Source: JBOGED01 sp050743625 (GTDB taxonomy: Bacteria > Actinomycetota > Nitriliruptoria > Euzebyales > Egibacteraceae). From it: 10,931 nt of DNA. The stretch is from positions 1 to 10,931 of the forward strand of contig JBOGED010000412.1 in NCBI GenBank assembly GCA_050743625.1. Direction: 5' to 3'. Made by a program: the position numbers and the translations under genes. Below are positions 5,384 to 10,931 of this stretch, one piece after another. Position 1 is the stretch's first letter. Each line of letters begins with the position of its first letter. The notes beneath the pieces were generated by a model that was given only the letters and a program-made list of their open reading frames with translations, was not told the DNA's origin and did not search any database.

Positions 5384-5817
5384 CTAATTCGTGCACGGCT
5401 GTCTCGCGCACACACAACTCACTCCCAGTCGTTTCTAGGTTCGGCTGATCCTTGACACTCTGCCTGTCTGGGACCCTTGGCTTGGTAGGCCTTGTGCCGG
5501 GTGACTCCTGGTGGCCGGTGCGGGGGAAGGTCTTGAGCGGGACGCGTGTCGCCGAGCTGTTGCCCCGGGTCGGGCTAGTCGTGGTCGCCCGGCTGCTGCG
5601 CCAGCCTGACGAGGCCGAATGGTCCAGCAGGCCTACCTCCTGGCCCCACAAACCGGGAAGTCGTAGCTGTCGCGCAGCAAGCCCGTGCTGTCGCTGCTAT
5701 GTGAAAGGGACGGACCACGGGCATGTCCCGTCTCCCGTGTCCGGACCGATCCGGCCGGTCTCCCGGACGGGGCCGACGCAGGCGCGCGTCGGTCCTCGCC
5801 CCGAGTATCCTGCTGAC
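5384..5817. other. 434 bp with no supportable gene
   Basis: Open frames here (the longest on the plus strand from 5452) show no recognisable motif and run antisense into the next gene, so I do not call them. The stretch holds a 7-bp hairpin, CCGACGC (5773-5779) with GCGTCGG (5786-5792), 26 bases past the stop of the RibD-C-like gene. This hairpin is a candidate U-poor terminator for that gene. The rest may be decayed accessory DNA. Confidence 0.5.
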
Positions 5818-6431
5818 TCAGGCGAGTTCGATCTCGCCGAACTCGGGCCGGCCGGTGCGCTGGTAAACGTGGATCGCCGTGCCCGAGCTGGTTGTACGCG
5901 AGTCGATGAGGCGGAGACCGGTGGCCACTCCGGCGCCTGCGAACAGGCGCATGCCCGCGCCCACGATGACCGGGAAGGTCAGCAGCCGGAACTCGTCGAC
6001 GAGGTCGTTCTCGATGAGCGTGCGGGCGAGCGTGCCGCTGCCGTGCACCTGCAGCTCCCGGCCTGGCCTCTGCTTGAGTCTGGCGACCTCGGCGGCGACG
6101 TCGCCCTTGATGATCGTCGTGTTGTGCCAGTCCGCGGAGTCCAGCGTCGTAGAGGCGACATATTGGGCAGCGTGTTGAGCCGGCTGGCGATCGGGTCGTC
6201 TGGGTCGGTCACCTTCGGCCAGGAGGCGGCGAAGATGTCGTAGGTGCGGCGGCCGAGCAGGAAGGCGTCCGCCTTGTCGATCACCTCGTCCATGAACCGG
6301 CCGGTGTCCTCGTCGAAGTGCGGCACCAGCCAGCCGCCGCGGTCGAACCCGCCGCTGCGGTCCTCGTCCGGGCCGCCGGGGCCCTGTATGACGCCGTCGA
6401 CCGACAGGAACGTGGTCAGCGTGACCTGCAT
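5818..6431 (-). pseudogene. RibD-C/dihydrofolate-reductase-like protein, single frameshift
   Basis: The family (NADPH-type fold shared by DHFR and the RibD reductase domain) is common in actinobacteria, usually with unknown substrate. The first frame gives MQVTLTTFLSVDGVIQGPGG, GGWLVPHFDEDTG, ADAFLLGRRTYDIFAASWP (55-72) and ASRLNTLPN. Around 6161-6165 the reading moves one frame and continues YVASTTLDSADWHNTTIIKG, RELQVHGSGTLARTLIENDL, VDEFRLLTFPVIVGAGMRLF to the stop at 5818. One missing base (a Lys codon reduced from AAA or AAG to AA) explains it; both halves are otherwise full, about 204 residues together. The ATG at 6431 has GGGAG seven bases upstream. As read, the protein would be truncated in the middle and inactive. 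Confidence 0.85.
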
Positions 6432-7363
6432 GATCGTGCTCCCTTCTCCGTTCGTGCCTTCAGGCTCAGACTCGGCGGGCGACCCGAACTCATCGGTGGC
6501 GGGTCGGTTGGTTGCGGTGGTCGCCAGCTCGGCCGGCGGAACGGGGGAATGCAGGCTGCGGACGAGGAACCCGTTGGCCACGCTGCGCTCCAGCAACACC
6601 ATCTACTGCCTGGCCCCGCCGACCGCCATGGACAGGGGGTGCAGTGTCAAGGGCGGCGGCGACGCCCGCCAGTTCAGGCGCGCACGGGCGAAGACGGAGG
6701 GGCGGACCTGTGGGCGCTGCCGCGCCCCCTCGGGGGGTTGACCAGTCCCGGGAAGCCTATTGCCCAGAGCTGCTGTCACGCAGCCCGCACTGCCATGCAT
6801 CACCTTCTGAGCAGCCCTTATGCGTTCACCTCTACCCACCATGCGTTACACGGTTCTAGTGTCGAGGTGCGCTTGACCGCTGCGATCCATCAGGAGGGCT
6901 CGGGTTTCTGGCGAGTGAGCTGCTCGCCTTGAGCGGCGCCTCCCAGCACGATGCCGCATCGACCGAGTTCCGGGTGCCGTACTGTGAAGGTTCAGTCCGG
7001 GATCCCGGACTTATCCTGCACAGTGCAGGAGGGCGACCGCCCCATCCAGCCGAGGCCGACAGCACTATATGGCGACCCAATTCGCCCCAGAACGACGATG
7101 GGGCACACCCGATCCGCTCGCGGGCTCTGTGGCAGGGGCCACGCGATGTTGCAGGCACTCAGACCTGCCGATAGGCGTTCATCGCGAGGCGGCCATGGGT
7201 GTGGTCGCCGCGGGCGAGGCCGGCCTGAGCTTGACCGATGGCGGCGCGACCTTACCGCGGCCATGTACCGCGAGCCGCACTTCGAGACGAGTTCGGCTTA
7301 TACGCTCAAGATGCTCTCCGGGTAATACGCCAGGTCATAGGCGCGCTTACCACAAGTCAAATG
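6432..7363. other. 930 bp with no supportable gene; palindrome cluster inside
   Basis: Several open frames of 75-200 codons exist on both strands, but none shows family motifs, a convincing ribosome binding site or consistent start. TTGACA occurs on the minus strand at 6648-6643 without a fitting -10. The clearest structure is the palindrome pair at 6994-7030. A 22-codon stretch at 6867-6932 (VRLTAAIHQEGSGFWRVSC) faintly recalls the N terminus of HicB antitoxins but ends at once. Confidence 0.5.
6994..7030. promoter_or_regulatory. Two adjacent perfect palindromes, possible operator
   Basis: AGTCCGGGATCCCGGACT (6994-7011) is an 18-bp perfect palindrome. Two bases on, TCCTGCAC (7014-7021), A, GTGCAGGA (7023-7030) is a second with 8-bp arms. 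TATCCT at 7012-7017 between them could be a -10 box for the plus strand, and GGAGG follows at 7028-7032, but no start codon or gene fits downstream. Confidence 0.5.
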
Positions 7364-7630
7364 TCAAATAATGCGAGAACCGCCGAAGCTGCCCTCGCGG
7401 CAAAAGCGTCCCGCGAACGGATCGACGTCTACGAACCCACCGGCCTCACGGCATTGCTCTGTGGTGACCTGAAGGAAGAGGGAGCACCTGGGTCCTCTTT
7501 CAGTGGTTTTGGGCACTACTTCGCCCCCCATGGCCCTACAATCGTCCGCCGAAATGGCGTAAGCAGAAGGCGCCACGCCCATAAGAACCCCGGCGATACC
7601 GACAATGGCAATTCCCCGCCTGCTATTCAC
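7364..7630 (-). CDS. Small secreted protein with two Cys-bounded repeats
   Basis: An 88-residue protein with a clear signal peptide: a basic start (MNSRR), a hydrophobic core (GIAIVGIAGVLMGVAP) and SAYA, with likely cleavage after residue 25. The mature 63 residues contain two similar units, DDCRAMGGEVV...GPRC and EQCREAGGFVD...GRFC, with Cys spacings of 17 and 16, suggesting an internal duplication with one disulfide each. The start is GTG at 7630 with AAAGGGG a few bases upstream. It is 81 bases downstream of another small secreted gene on the same strand and probably shares its promoter. Function is unknown. The stop codon lies at a GTCAAAT tandem repeat (7356-7369, plus strand). Confidence 0.75.
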   Translation of the reverse strand: MNSRRGIAIVGIAGVLMGVAPSAYAISADDCRAMGGEVVPKTTERGPRCSLFLQVTTEQCREAGGFVDVDPFAGRFCREGSFGGSRII

Positions 7631-7653
7631 AATTGCCCCTTTGTGAAACTCGG

Positions 7654-7669
7654 TCAGCGCTTGCGCTGA
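7654..7669. promoter_or_regulatory. Hairpin between the two secreted-protein genes
   Basis: TCAGCGC (7654-7660), TT, GCGCTGA (7663-7669) are perfect inverted arms. It lies in the 81-base spacer, 24 bases before the downstream start codon. Without a T-tract it is more likely an mRNA stem or attenuator than a full terminator. Confidence 0.45.
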
Positions 7670-7711
7670 AACTTTGTTGAAGACGCACCAATTCGCGCAG
7701 CGCCGCGATCG

Positions 7712-7936
7712 TTAGTCATCGCCCTGGAAGGGGCTGGTCAACATGTAGATAGCGTTTCCGCCGGCGACCCCTAGGCCAGCCAAAAGGGCCTCGGTGCCAC
7801 CGAGAATAGGACTCCCGATCGGTGTGAGAGATGGGGCAGCAGATGCGGAAGAACCAAACCCCATCAGCATCACCCCCGCCATCACCGCCACAACGATGCT
7901 CCGCGAACGCGCTCGCAAGTTAACCTGGATACGCAT
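7712..7936 (-). CDS. Small secreted hydrophobic peptide, unknown function
   Basis: A 74-residue protein with a textbook signal peptide: basic MRIQVNLRARSR, hydrophobic SIVVAVMAGVMLMGFG, then SSASA with likely cleavage after residue 33. The mature 41 residues (APSLTPIGSPILGGTEALLA, then GLGVAGGNAIYMLTSPFQGDD) are Gly- and Ala-rich, amphipathic to hydrophobic, lack Cys, and end in a short acidic tail. The ATG at 7936 has GGGGGA five bases upstream, a very good ribosome binding site, which sets the start. A promoter is visible 50-75 bases upstream. The mature peptide size and composition would fit a surface or aggregating peptide or a bacteriocin-like product, but I recognise no family. Confidence 0.75.
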   Translation of the reverse strand: MRIQVNLRARSRSIVVAVMAGVMLMGFGSSASAAPSLTPIGSPILGGTEALLAGLGVAGGNAIYMLTSPFQGDD

Positions 7937-7984
7937 AAAAATCCCCCGTTCCGTTCATTTGTTCATGCAAATCTCGTAGGACCT

Positions 7985-8013
7985 CAGATATGTTGCGAGC
8001 CAGCTGAAGTCAT
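7985..8013 (-). promoter_or_regulatory. Promoter of the secreted-protein pair
   Basis: On the minus strand ATGACT (8013-8008), 17 bases, then TATCTG (7990-7985). Spacing is ideal and the predicted start of transcription near 7978 gives a leader of about 40 bases before the ATG at 7936, which includes its strong ribosome binding site. The remaining space up to 8297 holds no gene that I can support. Confidence 0.55.
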
Positions 8014-8285
8014 TCGGGATTGCTCCCCCGGCGACCTCGAGTGGCGGGATTCGCTCCTCCCCGAGCGAGTCCTGCACTCAATGCTGAAAGCCTAACGCAG
8101 CAGAGGCATTCCTGGCAACACGTATGGGTCGTAAGATTTCACAACTTCCTCTCGCGATGACAATCACCCGTCTCGGGCCCGGAATGATACTTATGTCGCG
8201 TGCCGCAGCCGGCCTCAGCCCGTCTCATGGCCGCCTTCGCCCGACTACTGGCCCGGAGCACCCCACCCCGACATCTCGATGTGGT

Positions 8286-8291
8286 TACCAT
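8286..8291 (+). promoter_or_regulatory. -10 box of the methyltransferase gene, leaderless
   Basis: TACCAT ends six bases before the ATG at 8298 and no Shine-Dalgarno is present, so the message is probably leaderless. No good -35 is seen. Confidence 0.5.
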
Positions 8292-8297
8292 TGTCGT

Positions 8298-9092
8298 ATG
8301 GAGATCGATGAACACAAAGCCTTCATGGCGAAGATGTGGGCCCAAGCCGATTACGGTCCGCTGGCGGAGCGGTTGATGCCGGCGTCGGTCGCGCTGGTCG
8401 AGGCATTGGCCGTCACGCCTGGCCAGAGCATCCTTGACGTCGCGGCGGGCACGGGTAACGCCACCGTCGTCGCCGCCGGGCGTGGCGCGGTCGTGACCGC
8501 GTCGGACCTCAGTCCGCACATGGTCGAGCAGGGCCGGGCGCGCACCGCAGAGTTGGGGTTGGCGGTTGATTGGGTCGAGGCCGACGCCGAGGACCTGCCA
8601 TTCCCGGATGCGAGCTTCGATGTTGTGACCTCGGTATTCGGGGCGATCTTCGCGCCGGGGCCCGAGGCGATGGTCAGTGAGGTCACCCGGGTGTTACGTC
8701 CCGGCGGGCTGTTCGGCCTGACCTGCTGGGAACCCGAGAGTCACTATGGTCGGATGACTGAGGTGATGCGGCGCTGGTGGGCGAGACCGCTGGATGTGCC
8801 CGAGCCGATCGATTGGGGGCGCGAGTCGGTCGCGCGCCAGCGCTTGGCCGCCTTCTCGGTCGAGTGCCAGCACGCCTCGCTACCTTGGGTGTTCGACTCG
8901 CCCGAAGCCTCGCGCGCTTTCCAGGAGCGCCACTCGCCATCCCTTTCCATGGCCTGTGAGGTACTCGGAGCAGAGGCAGCGACGGCGATGCTGGACGCGG
9001 TCGAGGCGTTCGAGCGCGGGCTCGCTGGCCCGGACGGTCGCATCGACATCACCACCGAGTACCTGCTGGTGGTGGCCCGCAAGCCCGGGTAA
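8298..9092 (+). CDS. Class I SAM-dependent methyltransferase
   Basis: A 264-residue soluble enzyme of the UbiE-like methyltransferase_11 group. Motif I ILDVAAGTGN (45-54) binds SAM, D70 in TASDLSPHMVEQGR is the acidic residue at the end of strand 2, EADAEDLPFPDASFDVV (94-110) is motifs II/III, and VTRVLRPGGLFGLTCWEP (129-146) is the post-motif strand. The substrate is not deducible; small-molecule methylation is usual in this group. An ATG at 8124 is in frame, but the 58 extra residues have no coding character, while family members begin close to the MEIDEHKAFMAKMW segment. It is divergent from the secreted-protein pair. It appears intact. Confidence 0.92.
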   Translation: MEIDEHKAFMAKMWAQADYGPLAERLMPASVALVEALAVTPGQSILDVAAGTGNATVVAAGRGAVVTASDLSPHMVEQGRARTAELGLAVDWVEADAEDLPFPDASFDVVTSVFGAIFAPGPEAMVSEVTRVLRPGGLFGLTCWEPESHYGRMTEVMRRWWARPLDVPEPIDWGRESVARQRLAAFSVECQHASLPWVFDSPEASRAFQERHSPSLSMACEVLGAEAATAMLDAVEAFERGLAGPDGRIDITTEYLLVVARKPG

Positions 9093-9116
9093 CCGGCGTC
9101 GCTCTCTTGGCGTGCT

Positions 9117-9122
9117 TACACT
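9117..9122 (+). promoter_or_regulatory. -10 box before the membrane-protein gene
   Basis: TACACT lies six bases before an ATG at 9129, which is out of frame with the gene, and 17 bases before the in-frame ATG at 9140. A short leader of about 11 bases would result. A -35 is not evident. Confidence 0.35.
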
Positions 9123-9139
9123 GAGTTTATGGCGAAAGC

Positions 9140-9666
9140 ATGGATAAGTCGGCGGGATTTCAGGACGGCGAGGTCCCGCAGGTGTGTGCCCTCACCGGCG
9201 ATCCGGCGGAGCACCTTGTGACAATGAGAACCACGACCATGCCGGGATGGACCTGGGTGTTGCTCCCCTTTGGCGTGTTACCTTTTCTCCTCGCCAATTG
9301 GTATGCGGCGGAGGCAGTGAACGGGGCGTTCCCGTTGAAGCGATACTCGAGCAGCACGGCCAGTTGAAATGGGCTTTGCGTGGCCGGGCCGCTGGTGCCG
9401 TGACTTTGCTGTTGCTCGCCGCATTCGTCAGCTCAGAATGGTTGGCAGCAGCCGGGGGCGTGGCGGCGCTCGCCTGGTTCGTCGCCCTCGCGATCTTTCG
9501 CCTAATGAACAGCGTCGGCGGTCGCGTGGACAAATCGGGTGACGGCCTACAGCTCGGGGGCGTGCGCCCGCGGTTCGCCCATGCGCTGGATGAACAGCCA
9601 CTACGAGCAGGCCGGCGTCCACCGCTGAGCCTCCAAGACCTCGGCGATGGCGTCAGGGTCTTGTAG
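9140..9666 (+). pseudogene. Small membrane protein, frameshifted
   Basis: The first frame reads MDKSAGFQDGEVPQVCALTG, then TMRTTTMPGWTWVLLPFGVL, PFLLANWYAAEAVNGAFPL and soon stops at 9367. The next frame continues smoothly from about 9337 with EAILEQHGQLKWALRGRAAG, AVTLLLLAAF, EWLAAAGGVAALAWFVALAI and the tail GDGLQLGGVRPRFAHAL. One missing G at TTGAAG (9335-9340) accounts for it. The joined protein has a Cys-containing soluble N terminus, one segment PGWTWVLLPFGVLPFLL, then two more membrane segments, and a short cytosolic tail, an arrangement I associate with an uncharacterised actinobacterial family. The end is unclear: the open frame runs to 9666, but another frame giving HYEQAGVHR stops at 9628, possibly a second shift. 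It overlaps the 3' end of the convergent hydrolase. Confidence 0.6.
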
Positions 9667-10442
9667 ATGCAAGGGATGTCCTAACCCCCACAAGCGCTCG
9701 ACGCACACTCCGGGGACGGCGTCGCGTGCTGCCTGGATTCCTCGTCGGTGAGCAGGCCGCCGGCCACGGGATCTGCTTGCAAGCGCAGCACGGGACCGGG
9801 AGCTGATCCCAGCAGATCCGGCCCCAGGCCGAGGTAGGTGTCGTCGAAGCGGTCGATGACCGCGGTGAGAAAGTCCGGGTCGTGCGGGTGAAGATTGCCG
9901 GCCATTCCTGCGAACCACGGGTGGCCACGACCATAGACCTCTCCCGCCGGGGCGAGCGCTCCGCTCGGCGACGGCACCGGCAGTTCCTCGAGCGCCCCGG
10001 GCTCGGTGCTCGCCAGATCCCGAAAACGCTCGACCATTGGCCCGTCCTTCTCCATCTGCGCACGATGCCGGGCCAGCGTCAAGGGCGCGTCACCGACCAC
10101 CAGGCCACTGAGCAGGTCGGGGCGCAGGAAGGCGAGCATCATGGCGACGTGCCCACCATAGGAGTGCCCGTACACGACGGCTGGCTCGCCGATCACCCGC
10201 TCCATCAGCGCCGCCACGCGCCACGCGACGGCGCGGAGCTGATACTCACCCGGTGTCGGTGAGGTGTCTCCATGGCCGGGTAGGTCCGGCGCCCACACGC
10301 GCATGGTCTTCGCGAGCCGCTCGGCCAGCGGCCGCGCCGTCGCCGCCCTCCCAGACCCGCCGTGGAGGATCACCATCGCGGGTCCCGCTTGGCCATATTC
10401 CTGATAGCTCAGCGTGATCCCCGCAATCTCGATGCTGCTCAT
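9601..10442 (-). pseudogene. Alpha/beta hydrolase, frameshifted near the C terminus
   Basis: A soluble alpha/beta-hydrolase-fold enzyme of about 280 residues when repaired. Visible are the oxyanion loop HGGSG (27-31), PDLPGHGDTSP (52-62), and the nucleophile elbow GHSYGG with Ser94. Near residue 235 the open frame drifts into ESRQHATPSPECASS and stops at 9681. Restoring one A at 9737-9739 (GAGGAATCCAG for GAGGAAATCCAG) gives EIQAARDAVPGVCVERLWGL and GHPLHLQDPDAIAEVLEA, with the catalytic His in GHPLHLQDP, ending at 9601. The acid is probably in LQADPVAGG. Without repair the enzyme lacks its catalytic His. It starts 24 bases after the PPOX gene and is very likely in its operon. Substrate unknown. 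Confidence 0.85.
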
Positions 10443-10466
10443 GGCCCGCGAGCAAACGGCGTCGGG

Positions 10467-10880
10467 TCAGTCTGCTGCGGACAGGTGGTCGAACGGGAGG
10501 TTCTGGAAGCGCACCCGCTCGGGCTCGATGAACGAGACGATCGCCCTACGCATAGGAAAGTCCTGACCCACATAGCGGTTGCTCATCCGGTCCATGATCG
10601 CGATGGCCTCGCGGCCCTCGAGCTCCTCGACCACGCGACCGCGGATGATCGCGGAGCGGTAAGGATTGCGTTCGTCGCAGACGGACAAGGCAACCCGGCC
10701 GTCGCGGCGCAGGTTCTTAAGCTTGAGGTTCTCCTGGGCGGAGAAGATGGCGAGACGGTCGTCCTCGACAGCGATCCACACTGGCGAGACCTGCGGTGCG
10801 CCGTCGGGCATAAGGGTAGCCAAGTGGGCCACGTTCCGGGCATCAAGCAGCTCGCGCACCTCGGGAGAGAGTTCGGACAT
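10467..10880 (-). CDS. PPOX-class (split-barrel) F420/FMN-dependent oxidoreductase
   Basis: A 137-residue flavin- or F420-binding split-barrel protein of the pyridoxamine-5'-phosphate-oxidase superfamily, resembling the Rv1155 type. VAHLATLMPDGAPQVSPVWI (17-36) is the typical first barrel unit, NLKLKNLRRDGRVALSVCDE (51-70) the next with the basic cofactor-binding residues, and IIRGRVVEE (78-86) and FIEPERVRFQNLPF (117-130) complete the barrel. An ATG at 10916 is in frame, but it lies inside the palindrome and upstream of the -10 box, so the ATG at 10880 is chosen. It is the first gene of an operon with the hydrolase. F420 versus FMN use cannot be settled by eye. Confidence 0.9.
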   Translation of the reverse strand: MSELSPEVRELLDARNVAHLATLMPDGAPQVSPVWIAVEDDRLAIFSAQENLKLKNLRRDGRVALSVCDERNPYRSAIIRGRVVEELEGREAIAIMDRMSNRYVGQDFPMRRAIVSFIEPERVRFQNLPFDHLSAAD

Positions 10881-10887
10881 GCCCTCT

Positions 10888-10893
10888 AGTCTA
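10888..10893 (-). promoter_or_regulatory. -10 box of the PPOX-hydrolase operon
   Basis: TAGACT on the minus strand ends seven bases before the ATG at 10880, giving a leaderless or one-base-leader message. The -35 position, 17 bases upstream (10911-10916, ATGTCG), falls inside the palindrome at 10904-10931. Confidence 0.6.
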
Positions 10894-10903
10894 GTTGTGT
10901 GCT

Positions 10904-10931
10904 GGATACGCGACATGTATGTCGCGTATCC
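10904..10931. promoter_or_regulatory. 28-bp palindromic operator at the window edge
   Basis: GGATACGCGACAT (10904-10916) and its exact reverse complement (10919-10931) are separated by two bases. Thirteen perfect pairs with a GT centre is the form of a dimeric repressor operator (TetR or PadR class, for instance). It covers the -35 of the PPOX operon. The gene for the regulator is probably just outside the window, likely divergent. A longer symmetry cannot be excluded because the window stops here. Confidence 0.7.

Noticed and set aside
5452..6243. 263-codon plus-strand frame
   Set aside because: Its second half is antisense to the RibD-C-like gene and its first half has no recognisable motif or ribosome binding site.
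6867..6932. Possible HicB antitoxin N terminus (VRLTAAIHQEGSGFWRVSC)
   Set aside because: Only about 19 residues fit and the frame stops at once. No HicA-like partner is present on either side. It may be chance.
6856..7371. Several 80-124 codon frames on both strands around the palindromes
   Set aside because: No motifs, no good starts, and all three plus-strand frames are open by GC bias.
7238..7669. 143-codon plus-strand frame
   Set aside because: Mostly antisense to the small secreted protein, which has a signal peptide, a ribosome binding site and an internal duplication in its favour.
10362..10889. 175-codon plus-strand frame
   Set aside because: Antisense of the PPOX oxidoreductase and the start of the hydrolase.
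1..10931. CRISPR arrays, insertion sequences, rRNA
   Set aside because: No regularly spaced repeats, no transposase motifs or terminal inverted repeats of an IS, and no rRNA segment were seen. The only spaced repeats are the three att cores.

Overview
The window is high-GC DNA from an actinobacterium. The best evidence is a mycothiol synthase gene (mycothiol is an actinobacterial thiol), a flavin/F420-type split-barrel oxidoreductase, several likely leaderless promoters, and an actinobacterial-style tRNA cluster. I cannot name the genus. It reads as a short conserved stretch (about 1-1950) followed by a long accessory stretch built around a tRNA-Phe integration site.

Layout. 1-1549: start of an unidentified gene (minus strand), a strong hairpin, mshD (minus), and a divergent Fur-family regulator (plus). 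1657-1950: tRNA-Lys(TTT), tRNA-Asp(GTC) and tRNA-Phe(GAA), all plus strand. 1903-4867: the 3' part of tRNA-Phe occurs three times in direct orientation (copies A 1903-1948, B 2939-2984, C 4828-4867). The copies bound two tandem islets. Islet I (about 1 kb) holds one gene, an NYN-domain putative nuclease. Islet II (about 1.85 kb) holds a broken tyrosine integrase and an intact Phd/YefM-RelE type toxin-antitoxin pair. Copy B has element-type sequence on both sides, A only on its right and C only on its left, as expected for tandem integration of two related elements at one attB. After copy C come a tRNA-operon-like terminator and two further integrase remnants that meet tail to tail at 5040/5045.

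5384-7363 is poor in genes. It contains a frameshifted RibD-C/dihydrofolate-reductase-like gene and a cluster of perfect palindromes at 6994-7030. 7364-7936 carries two small genes for predicted secreted proteins, with a good promoter. 8298-9092 is a SAM methyltransferase. A frameshifted small membrane protein follows and meets a frameshifted alpha/beta hydrolase tail to tail. The hydrolase lies downstream of a PPOX-class oxidoreductase in a two-gene operon, whose -35 region lies inside a 28-bp palindrome that ends exactly at the window edge.

Five apparent single-base frameshifts in four otherwise well-conserved genes are notable. They may reflect real decay of accessory DNA or uncorrected indels in the assembly; the sequence alone cannot decide. 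All functions are inferred from recognised motifs, with no database search.
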